A stretch of 13,052 bases of DNA from Actinomycetota bacterium (GTDB taxonomy: Bacteria; Actinomycetota; Thermoleophilia; Solirubrobacterales; Thermoleophilaceae), in assembly GCA_005885165.1 (NCBI GenBank), contig VAXR01000049.1, positions 1 through 13,052 on the forward strand, read 5' to 3'. Shown here in pieces: positions 1-6,851 of the stretch. The position numbers and the translations under genes are program-made. Within the stretch, counting starts at the first letter, position 1. Each line of letters begins with the position of its first letter. The notes beneath the pieces were generated by a model. The model worked only from the letters and a program-made list of their open reading frames with translations, was not told the origin of the DNA and searched no databases.

Positions 1-3000
1 TGCCGCTGCGAACGCTGACGCAGCTCGCGCGGCTCCGAACCGAGCGCCCGCTTGCGGTCGCTGATAGCGAATTCGCGGCGGTAGCTCTGGATGCGCGACG
101 CCGCGCGCTCCCATGTCCGCCGCTCGCGCGGTCGGTCCGGGTAGTCCCCAAGCTCGGCCACGAGGTACTGCGGACGCTCGATGGCCGCCACGCGTCCCGC
201 CTCGCGTCGACGCCGCTCGAGCTCCGCCCCGATCTCGGAGTGGCGGCCGCGGCGCTCCGGCTCGTCGCGGTGTGACGCGCTCACCCGCTGTTCGAGCTCG
301 GCCTCCCGCTCGGCGAGCCGGGCGGCGCGCTCGCGTGCCTGCGCCTCGAAGGCGCGCTCGGTCGCCGCTCCGTGCTTGGAGCGCCGGCCGCCCAATCGTT
401 CGAGCTCGATCGCTTGTCCGGCCGCGCGATCGGCGGCGTGTTCGGCCTCGCGTTGTTGATCGACGATGCGCTCGAGCTGCTCCGCGGCCGACCGGCTGCG
501 GCCCAGCTCGTCCGCGAGCAGCGAGTGCTCTGCCACGAGCTCGCGCGTCGGCGTCTCGCGGATCCGAGCTCGCTCGGCGACGTCGATCGCCGCGGTCTGG
601 GCCCGGCTGTGCTCGAGCGCAGCGATCAGCGACTCGATCGGCTCACGCGGCCGCTCCTGCGGCGCATACTCGTCGCGCTCCCTGCTTTGCGGGGCGACGA
701 CGTAGAGGCGGTTCTCCTCGGAACCGCGGCTCATCGCGACGTAGCCCCACTCGCGGTAGAGGTCGTCGGTGCCGAGCACGAAGGCCCTACCGGTGGTCAT
801 GCCCTGCGCCTTGTGGCCGGTGATCGCGTAGCCGTGGTCGAGCATCGGACCGCCGCGCTGAGTCTCGGACTCGATATAGCTCCGCGGCAAGACGAGTTCG
901 CGCCCGTCGCGCGTGCGCAGCGCGATCTCGACCGCGTCGCGGTCGATCGCGGTGACGACGCCGCGGGTGCCGTTGACGACGTCGAGCGGCCGTGCGTTCT
1001 TCAGCGCGACCACGTGGTCCCCGACCGCGAAGGCACGCTCGCCGATCCGCAGCTCGTCGGTCCCGAGTCGGCCGTGTGACTGCATCAGCGCCCGCGCCCT
1101 GGCGTTCAGGTCGGCGACGTCTGCCCGCCGGAGGGCGATCATCGCGGCGTCGCCCGCCGCCTGCCACCAGTCGGCGACCAGCCGCTGGCGGACATCCTCG
1201 GCGCCCTCGCCGAGCACGATCCGCCCGTGGCGGCGGTAGCGTTCGATCGCCTCCGCGGTTCGCCCCTCGCGCAGGTGATCGAGCGACTCGCGCTCCCACT
1301 CGTTGCGCTGCCGGCGGTTGTTGGTCAGCTCGATCGGGTCAGTTCTGAGGACGAGCGCGCGAAAGGCACCGCCGGCGTCGATCTCAGGCAGCTGGTGTGG
1401 GTCACCTACCAGCACGACCTTGGCTTTGGCGGCGTCGGCGTGGTCGAGCAGCTCGGCGAGCTGGCGCGTCCCGGCCATGCTCGCCTCGTCGAGCACGATG
1501 ACGCTTCGGTCCGGCAGCCCATACTCGCCGCCCATGCGGAGGTCTTGGAGCAGCGCGGCGAGGCTCGTCGACTCGATCCCAGCGCCGTCCTCGAGCTCGC
1601 GCGCGGCCCTTCTGGCGACGGCTGCGCCGATCACGTGGTAGCCCTCGGCCTCCCACGCCTCTCGCGCTGCGTCGAGCGCGAACGTCTTGCCGGTGCCGGC
1701 CTTGCCGGTCACGACCTCGACGCCGCCGCCGTCGCGTGTCAGCCGGCGAACCATCGTGGCCTGGTCGGCGCCGAGCGTTGGACGGCGGCTAAGCGCGTCC
1801 TCCAGCGCGCGTGTTGAGACGACGCCCGAGCGGTCGCTCTGGCGTGCGAGCGTGCGCTCGATCAGGCGTCGCTCGATCGCGAGCAACTCAGGTGTCGAGT
1901 GGCGGCGCTCCTCGACGGTGGACGGAACGACGCGGCCGTCTAAGCGCTGGATGACGCCCGAGAAGGTCAGCGGGCGGACGTCGGTGGCGAGGGTGACGGC
2001 GTGCTCGCTGGTGAGAAAGGAGTCGGCGAAGCGCTCCGCCGCCTCGACGTCGGCGCCCTGCGGCTGACGCTCGCAGAACGCCTGGATCACGTCGCGGCGG
2101 GTGAACGAGGAGCGCTGGGCGGTCAGCCCCTGGGGCGAGGCGAGCTCGGCGGCGATCGCCTCGGTGCGGTCGGGCTCTTGGCTCCGCGTCGCCGAGCGGG
2201 CGGTGACCGCCTGCAGCTGCTCACGGTCGAAGCCGAGGTGGCGAGCCTCGTCGCGCCAGCGCTCGCGGAGCGACTCGGGCTCGACGCCGTAGTCCTTCGC
2301 CTGCCGCGTGTCGAGCGCGGCGACGCGCGCGGCAGCGCGCGAGTGCTCGCCGCGCTCTCCCATGGTGCACTCGATCTCGGCGCGGCGGCGGCTGAAGGCG
2401 CGGGTGACCGATGTGGGGATGCGCTCGATCTCGGCGACGCCCTTGTGGACTTGCGTCCACTCGATGCCGAGGCGGCGCGACAGCTCAGAGCGCAGCTGCG
2501 CCTGGTAGAGGTAGCCCGCGGTCTTGGCGTGAGCGTAGAGGTGGCGCGCGTCGAGCGCGCTCCAGCGCCCGTCGGCCGCCTTAGTCGTATTCGCGACGAG
2601 CACGTGGGTATGAAGCTGGGGGTCGCCGGCGCGGCTTGAGCGGTGGCGGAAGGCGGCGGCCAGCAAGCCGTTGCCCGCGACCGACTCGGCGCCGCCCTTG
2701 CCCCGGCGCGCGACGGCTGCCTGGCGCTCGAGGTAGTCGAGCGCTCGGTCGACGGCGGTCTCATGCGCTGCGCAGACCTCGGTGCTGACATCCGACCCTG
2801 AGAGGCCGTAGAGGACGCTGACCGACTTCGGCGCCGAGAAGGTGACGTCGAAGCCGGGGACGCGCGTGCCGCCGCGGCGGTCCGAGAGCGGATCCCCCGT
2901 CCGCGGGTCAGCGCCGCCCAGCGCCGCGTGGAGCGCGTCGTCCTCAACGGCTCCCTCGATGCCGAACTCGCGTGAGGCCGAGCCGACCCAGCGCCCGGGC

Positions 3001-3101
3001 GCCTCGCCGGCGCCCGTGTAGTAGTCCTCGATGCCTTGCGCGACTGCCTTCAGGTAGTAGTCGGCCTGGCCCTGGCCCAGCTTTCCGATCGACACCACCA
3101 T
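1..3101 (-). CDS. MobF-family conjugative relaxase with RecD-like helicase domain (TrwC/TraA type), C-terminus outside window
   Basis: This protein would nick one strand at the origin of transfer, stay bound to its 5' end through a tyrosine, and unwind the DNA for conjugation. The frame is open from 3101 to the window edge (1033 codons, no stop). The N-terminus has the MobF motif SIGKLGQGQADYY, with Tyr15/16 and Tyr27/28 as candidate nicking tyrosines, TFSAPKSVSVL at residues 88-98, and the metal-binding histidine set around HRSSRAGDPQLHTHVLVAN (153-171). The helicase half has Walker A GKAGTGKT (466-473), Walker B VIVLDEAS (534-541), GDPHQLP (566-572), GHKAQG (762-767) and YVAMSRG (787-793). 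Residues from about 825 on are charged, Glu/Arg-rich and probably coiled-coil. The ATG at 3101 fits the family N-terminus, but GTG codons follow it directly and the nearest G-run is about 16 nt upstream, so the start could be 3098 or 3095. Confidence 0.93.
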   Translation of the reverse strand, partial: MVVSIGKLGQGQADYYLKAVAQGIEDYYTGAGEAPGRWVGSASREFGIEGAVEDDALHAALGGADPRTGDPLSDRRGGTRVPGFDVTFSAPKSVSVLYGLSGSDVSTEVCAAHETAVDRALDYLERQAAVARRGKGGAESVAGNGLLAAAFRHRSSRAGDPQLHTHVLVANTTKAADGRWSALDARHLYAHAKTAGYLYQAQLRSELSRRLGIEWTQVHKGVAEIERIPTSVTRAFSRRRAEIECTMGERGEHSRAAARVAALDTRQAKDYGVEPESLRERWRDEARHLGFDREQLQAVTARSATRSQEPDRTEAIAAELASPQGLTAQRSSFTRRDVIQAFCERQPQGADVEAAERFADSFLTSEHAVTLATDVRPLTFSGVIQRLDGRVVPSTVEERRHSTPELLAIERRLIERTLARQSDRSGVVSTRALEDALSRRPTLGADQATMVRRLTRDGGGVEVVTGKAGTGKTFALDAAREAWEAEGYHVIGAAVARRAARELEDGAGIESTSLAALLQDLRMGGEYGLPDRSVIVLDEASMAGTRQLAELLDHADAAKAKVVLVGDPHQLPEIDAGGAFRALVLRTDPIELTNNRRQRNEWERESLDHLREGRTAEAIERYRRHGRIVLGEGAEDVRQRLVADWWQAAGDAAMIALRRADVADLNARARALMQSHGRLGTDELRIGERAFAVGDHVVALKNARPLDVVNGTRGVVTAIDRDAVEIALRTRDGRELVLPRSYIESETQRGGPMLDHGYAITGHKAQGMTTGRAFVLGTDDLYREWGYVAMSRGSEENRLYVVAPQSRERDEYAPQERPREPIESLIAALEHSRAQTAAIDVAERARIRETPTRELVAEHSLLADELGRSRSAAEQLERIVDQQREAEHAADRAAGQAIELERLGGRRSKHGAATERAFEAQARERAARLAEREAELEQRVSASHRDEPERRGRHSEIGAELERRRREAGRVAAIERPQYLVAELGDYPDRPRERRTWERAASRIQSYRREFAISDRKRALGSEPRELRQRSQR

Positions 3102-3122
3102 AGGTACAGAGAGCCAGCCCCC

Positions 3123-3297
3123 TGCACCGGAGAAGAAGGTGCAACTGTGTGAGTCGGGTTAGCGGGTCGCGGCTGAGAGACTTCGCGGAACGAGCAACTG
3201 CGCTTGCTCACGGTGCCTGGTGAGCGGTTGCGTCTGCGAAACCGGTTGGTCAACGAGCTTGAGGGTGACCAGGGACTGTGCTCCTTTTCTTAGGAGC
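3123..3297. other. Cluster of four inverted repeats upstream of the relaxase: candidate origin of transfer
   Basis: Four inverted repeats follow each other in 175 bp. TGCACC (3123-3128) pairs with GGTGCA (3138-3143). GCTCAC (3206-3211) pairs with GTGAGC (3220-3225), with outer arms GCAAC (3194-3198) and GTTGC (3227-3231). TGGTCA (3247-3252) pairs with TGACCA (3266-3271). GCTCCT (3280-3285) pairs with AGGAGC (3292-3297). There is also a perfect AACCGGTT at 3240-3247. MobF relaxases recognise hairpins at an oriT that often lies beside the relaxase gene, so this is the natural place for it. I recognise no known nic sequence. The same 335-bp gap must also hold the promoters of the two divergent genes, so the repeats could instead be operators. 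Confidence 0.35.
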
Positions 3298-3437
3298 GGC
3301 ATGCTCGCGCTCCCGCCCGGTATCCCACCGATCCAGAACCGAGGGCCCGCCACGCGCGAAGGCAACGGACCGATACGTAACCTAACTCGCACGCACTGCA
3401 GAACGATGAGTCCGCTCGGTGCGAGGGCCTTACGTCC

Positions 3438-3866
3438 ATGAGCGAGCACGATCCAGCCCTGGAGCCCTTCGACGCGCTGATCGGAACGTGGGTGACCGAG
3501 GCCACCCATCCCCTGTTCGACGAGGTCGTGCCTGGCAGCGCCACGTTCGAGTGGTTGGAGGGCGGCCGCTTCCTCATTCTGCGCTCCAACAACGACCACG
3601 AGCTCTTCCCCGACGCGATATGTCTCATCGGCGCCCCAGAGGCCGGCGAAGGGCTGGTGATGGAGTACTTCGATTCGCGGGGCGTGCGCCGGACGTATGG
3701 CGTTTCGCTCGACGATGGCGTGCTGCGCATGTGGCGCGAGCAGTCCGGGTTCGACCAGCGCTTCTCAGCCATACTCGGGACCGACGCCTTCCAGGGTCAA
3801 TGGCAGCTCGCGGAAACGCCGGGCGACTGGCGGGACGACCTGAAGGTGATCTATCGACGCCGTTAG
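3438..3866 (+). CDS. Small DUF1579-like/calycin-type beta-barrel protein of unknown function
   Basis: This is a 142-residue soluble protein with no signal peptide or membrane segment. The pattern LIGTWVTEATHP (14-25), then EWLEGGRFLILRS (38-50), MEYFDSRGVRRTYGVS (75-90) and a C-terminal WxLAxxxxxWxDDLxVxYRR resembles a family of short actinobacterial proteins, related to DUF1579 or lipocalin-like barrels, that begin with a 'GxW' strand and alternate beta strands. I know of no established substrate. A weak ribosome site (AGGG at 3424-3427) lies 10 nt before the ATG. It is transcribed away from the relaxase, and its product suggests no role in transfer, so it is probably cargo of the element. 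The family placement comes from remembered homologues. The reading frame itself is well supported by codon use. Confidence 0.75.
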   Translation: MSEHDPALEPFDALIGTWVTEATHPLFDEVVPGSATFEWLEGGRFLILRSNNDHELFPDAICLIGAPEAGEGLVMEYFDSRGVRRTYGVSLDDGVLRMWREQSGFDQRFSAILGTDAFQGQWQLAETPGDWRDDLKVIYRRR

Positions 3867-3939
3867 CCGTCTGCCGCAACTCCTGAAGCCGGCAGGCAGG
3901 CATTCCCTTCCGCAGGCCCACCGATATGGAGAGTCGTTT

Positions 3940-4015
3940 GTCAAGCCCTTCGTCGCTTGACCTTCCAGGGATCACCGCGCACGCGGCGCTGGCGGGGCGG
4001 CACGAGCGGAAGGTC
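3940..4015. repeat. Two overlapping, mutually exclusive inverted repeats downstream of the DUF1579-like gene
   Basis: GTCAAGC (3940-3946) pairs perfectly with GCTTGAC (3955-3961) across an 8-nt loop. GACCTTCC (3959-3966) pairs perfectly with GGAAGGTC (4008-4015) across 41 nt. The two stems share bases 3959-3961, so both cannot form fully at once. The first hairpin lies 73 bp after the stop of the plus-strand gene and could aid termination, but it has no T tract. Confidence 0.4.
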
Positions 4016-4646
4016 CAGTCTCATCGAGGGCGTTGCTCAGACTGATATTCGAGGGCTGATTACCTCAAGACCCGGTATTCGTCGCGGCTCGCCGTCTAAA
4101 GCCGGGCGCGGGCCGACAGCTCGTCGGTTGCCCACGGTGGGAAACGACGTGTATGGGGCTGGTGATGGGTGCCGCTCCTCGATCGCTCCAGCACCCGTCA
4201 GCCCACGCTCGAGACAGCCTTTCGCTTCCGCAAATTCAGAAAGGAGCAGCGGTGCGATGTCGCGTCTCGCTTGCGTGCTGCTCACGAAAATTGGGGAACG
4301 GATCTCGGCTTCAGCGACACGCGGAATGCATGCCGAGTTGATCGAGGAGCGGCATTTGCCGGGTCGCAGATTTTGCCCGTGTGCAGACAAGTGATCGGGG
4401 TGTGTGAGCCGGTTCTCAGAGTTGGCGGCGACGGAGGCCTCGATCGCACGTCATTGCTGCGCGAGACCGGGCCTCCCGCTCCAACTGCGGCCCTGCGAGT
4501 GCGGGGACGCCACTCGCGTGTGCGCGGCCAATTTCGACTCATGGGCTACCCCGGCATGGTCCTCGCTGCGGCGGTCGCATCGATCGGCAGCTCCTCCGTG
4601 GGGATCTCCTGACCGGTCCAGCGACGCAGTGACCATCTAGGACCTC

Positions 4647-4946
4647 CTAGGGTCTCGACATCGGCGTGGCAGTATCGCGGGCGGCCCCCAGCGGCGCGCC
4701 TGGAAGCGGGCGCTTGCCCTGGCCGGGGCGGAAGATGCCCAGGGGTTCACGAGTGATTCCAAATCCCGGCGAACTCGCCAGCGTCACGGCGACGCAGTGC
4801 GGGCGCTCGGTCCGATCGCGACCCGCTCTGATGGTGGGAAAAAGACGACCTGATCGCGCGATCTCGGCGTGGTTCTGCCCTGGCGGCAGGTCGACGGTCC
4901 GGATGGGGTAGTTCTTGCGGCGGCGCACGAAGTCGGCGCCGCTCAT
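4647..4946 (-). pseudogene. Possible 5' fragment of a broken gene
   Basis: The first 30 or so codons from the ATG at 4946 (MSGADFVRRRKNYPIRTV and a little beyond) end almost all in G or C, as in the real genes here. After about residue 31 this bias vanishes (GGT CGT CTT TTT and similar), although the frame stays open to 4647. That pattern would fit the start of a gene cut off by a rearrangement. There is no clear ribosome site, I do not recognise the peptide, and the sample is small, so chance is possible. It overlaps the leader of the secreted-protein gene on the other strand. Confidence 0.2.
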
Positions 4947-4973
4947 AGAGTTGTGGGCAATGGGAGCCCCGAG

Positions 4974-5588
4974 ATGAGAGTCCTACGCGTGACCGCGCCG
5001 CTCCTCGTGATCGCGGCGCTGGCGTTCGCGGCCTCCAGCGCGCAGGCTGACGTCTGCCAGCCGGCCGGAGCGAAGCTCCTGAAGTCGACCTCGAAGGCGA
5101 CCGTCTACAAGCTCAGGTCGGGCGACGACCGGATCTACTACGGCTGCCTACGCTCGTCGGGGCTCCAGACGCACCTCGCGACGCAGAAGGGCCCGGGCAG
5201 CTACGTCGAACTGGTGCGGCTGCGCGGCCACTTCGTCGCCTTCAAGGACAACACCGGGGAGCGCGAATGGATCAAGGCGTTCAACCTGGCAACCGGCAGG
5301 CACGTCAAGCGATATCCGGGACCGGACGGGGTGCCCGAGGACCTCGTCGTCGGTCGTAGCGGCCGGCTCGCGTGGATGACGTTCTACAAGACGAGGACTC
5401 TCTATTGGAGCTCCTTCACGACCCCGCCGCACAAACTCGTCAGCGATGGGTCCCGTTATGGCGAGTCGTGCTTCGGGCCGTGGGCACCGCCGTGCATCAA
5501 GCCCGGATCGCTGCACCTCACGGGGCGCCATCACGACCGTGAGATCGCCTGGTTCGACGGCAAGACCAGGTACTTCGTGATCCCGTAG
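4974..5588 (+). CDS. Secreted protein of unknown function
   Basis: This 204-residue protein has a clear Sec signal peptide: MRVLRV, a hydrophobic stretch TAPLLVIAALAFAA, and a likely cleavage site after SSAQA (residue 25). The mature part has four cysteines (in DVC, YGC, SCF, PPC) that could form two disulfides outside the cell. It contains repeated strand-turn patterns, KATVYKLRSGDDRIYYGC and WFDGKTRYFVIP, that suggest beta-sheet or incomplete beta-propeller blades. I recognise the general type as a hypothetical exported protein common in Thermoleophilia, with no known function. The frame is open further upstream to 4869, but the ATG at 4974 is preferred because GGGAG (4962-4966) precedes it by 7 nt and the signal peptide begins there. 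The neighbour downstream is convergent. Confidence 0.8.
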   Translation: MRVLRVTAPLLVIAALAFAASSAQADVCQPAGAKLLKSTSKATVYKLRSGDDRIYYGCLRSSGLQTHLATQKGPGSYVELVRLRGHFVAFKDNTGEREWIKAFNLATGRHVKRYPGPDGVPEDLVVGRSGRLAWMTFYKTRTLYWSSFTTPPHKLVSDGSRYGESCFGPWAPPCIKPGSLHLTGRHHDREIAWFDGKTRYFVIP

Positions 5589-5826
5589 CGCGAGGAAGGC
5601 CCTGAGTCGCTGCTCCTTCGGTGGGGGAGCGGTATGGAGCGGCTGGCTGCTGGTTCCTGAAAATCCGACACCGAGCCCGAGCGGCTGCCTCACGCCTCGA
5701 CCCGCTGGCCCGATCGAGAACGAGCACCCTCGGCTCGGCCGCCGCGAACCACAGACACGACCATCCGAGACCCGCGCAGATCACGAGTCGAATCGATCTC
5801 GAGTTGCTCGGTCGCTCGACGCGCCG
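5589..5826. other. Convergent intergenic region with a small hairpin
   Basis: About 240 bp separate two convergent genes. GCTCC (5612-5616) and GGAGC (5626-5630) form a small stem 24 bp after the secreted-protein stop, without a T tract, so termination there is possible but unproven. A plus-strand open frame from 5621 runs antisense into the next gene and looks spurious. I see nothing else. Confidence 0.4.
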
Positions 5827-6549
5827 CTACGGCGCGATCCAGGTCATCTCGAAGGCGGGCGTGTCTGCGCTGCTCGGGACGGCGAGATCACCGCCGCTGG
5901 TTTGGTAGACGTCGACCGTGAGGTAGTCACCCGCGGCGAGGCGGAGCTGGGTGGTCACGCTCTGTGGAGCGTCGACCGACGCGCTCGCCGCAGTAATCTG
6001 GCTCCCGCCTTCGAAGTTCGGGCCCTTTTCGAAGTCCAGGTCGCGGAAACCGGTTGCGTTTGCAGTCCAGCGCACGTTCGCGGTCACCGCATAGACGCCG
6101 CTGATCGGAGCGGTCAGCCGAGAGGTGTTGGTTGACGTGCTGTGCATGCCAGCAGTGTCGTAGCGGTTCGTATCGAACGTCAGCGTCGTAAAGGTGCTGT
6201 CGGCAATCGTCTCGTCGGCGCTGTTGTAAGTACGGACGGTCGGGATCGTTCCGAACATTGCCGGCGTGATCACGCCGTGCGCGATCGCAGGGTGCGGGTA
6301 GCTGCCGGTCAGATCGCCGCTCGCTCGTCCGCTCGGCGGGGCTGAGAACCCGCGGGCCAGCTTGCGCGTCGTGACGGCACCGTTGGCGAGCTTGCGCTTG
6401 GTGACCGCGCCGTTCTTCAGCTGACGCGTGCCGACGCTGTTCGCGGGCAGGGTTGCTGCCGCGTAGCCCACTCCGCCAAGTGCGATGAACAGCGCGAGAT
6501 AGGCGACGACGGTGGCGTGGTTAACGCGCGAACGGAGGCGAGAGAGCAT
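5827..6549 (-). CDS. Membrane-anchored protein with NGAVT linker repeats and a C1q/TNF-like jelly-roll domain
   Basis: This 240-residue protein starts MLSRLRSRVNHATVVAYLALFIALGGVG, a basic N-terminus followed by one hydrophobic segment (about 12-32) that acts as a signal anchor. A short repeat follows, in which variants of RQLKNGAVT, RKLANGAVT and RKLARG recur every 10 residues (42-67), then GDLTGSYPHPAIA (78-90), a motif common in phage tail and surface proteins. The rest (about 105-240) is a beta-rich domain with GVYAVTANVRW and AGDYLTVDVYQT strands that resembles C1q/TNF-like jelly rolls. Such domains bind ligands or assemble as trimers. The leader-plus-NGAVT architecture is one I associate with Solirubrobacterales. 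The frame extends to 6648, but the ATG at 6549 has AAGGA 6 nt upstream. Function is unknown, and a cell-surface role is inferred. Confidence 0.8.
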   Translation of the reverse strand: MLSRLRSRVNHATVVAYLALFIALGGVGYAAATLPANSVGTRQLKNGAVTKRKLANGAVTTRKLARGFSAPPSGRASGDLTGSYPHPAIAHGVITPAMFGTIPTVRTYNSADETIADSTFTTLTFDTNRYDTAGMHSTSTNTSRLTAPISGVYAVTANVRWTANATGFRDLDFEKGPNFEGGSQITAASASVDAPQSVTTQLRLAAGDYLTVDVYQTSGGDLAVPSSADTPAFEMTWIAP

Positions 6550-6851
6550 TGCGAGTCCTTCTGATGGCCGTTGGTCCCTCCTCGGCGACACTACAGCGGA
6601 TTGATCGCGGGCGCCAGGGCTTCCGCCTGGGTCGCCTCCGCTTGGCATTCCGACCCGACCCGCGCTCCGTGCTGCAGAGGTGGGAACCGGGAATGGAGCG
6701 GGAGACTTCCGCTCCCGCGAAAAGGACCACGGAACCGCATACCGAGCGATGCGGATCCGGCACGCGGAACTGGGCGCTGGCGGACCGCAATCGGCGAACT
6801 TGAAAGCGAGCGCGAGTGGCGCTCGCTTCTCGTGACTAAGGAGCGAACGCG
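6550..6851. other. Intergenic region with hairpin cluster between the surface-protein gene and the integrase
   Basis: The roughly 300 bp between two minus-strand genes contains GCGGGAG/CTCCCGC (6698-6704 and 6712-6718, 7-nt loop), CCGCAT/ATGCGG (6735-6740 and 6749-6754) and the strong 10-bp stem described separately. It presumably also holds the promoter of the surface-protein gene. I cannot point to a specific -35/-10 pair. Confidence 0.45.
6804..6828 (-). terminator. Intrinsic terminator-like hairpin of the integrase gene
   Basis: AAGCGAGCGC (6804-6813) and GCGCTCGCTT (6819-6828) form a perfect 10-bp stem with a 5-nt loop, 23 bp past the integrase stop codon. On the minus strand the stem ends in a short TTTC, a weak U tract. 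The position and stem strength fit transcription termination, and the T-poor tail is usual in very GC-rich bacteria. Confidence 0.65.

Larger units (their letters stand above)
3867..4973. other. About 1.1 kb without a convincing gene
   Basis: No reading frame here combines a good ribosome site, G/C third-position bias and a recognisable product. Base composition is more mixed than in the flanking genes, with A/T-rich patches such as around 4280-4300. The stretch contains two overlapping inverted repeats (3940-3961 and 3959-4015) and, near its right end on the minus strand, a short open frame whose first 30 or so codons look coding (see 4647-4946). It may hold decayed genes or non-coding functions of the element. 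Confidence 0.6.

Noticed and set aside
113..1079. Plus-strand open frames of 230 or so codons opposite the relaxase C-terminus
   Set aside because: They are antisense to a frame with helicase motifs and strong codon bias, and have no recognisable product.
2123..2947. 274-codon minus-strand frame within the relaxase region
   Set aside because: It is a shadow in another frame (Ser/Arg/Ala-rich, no motifs). The relaxase frame covers the same bases and carries all family motifs.
3159..3772. Minus-strand frames upstream of the relaxase (3159-3599 and 3290-3772)
   Set aside because: Both lie antisense to the small beta-barrel gene and lack coding-type codon use. Neither resembles a relaxosome accessory protein.
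4169..4612. 147-codon plus-strand frame in the gene-poor block
   Set aside because: It has no ribosome site, mixed codon use and no recognisable domain or hydrophobic pattern, so it is not listed as a gene.
5621..5908. 95-codon plus-strand frame between the convergent genes
   Set aside because: It runs antisense into the 3' end of the jelly-roll gene and its composition is unlike a real protein.
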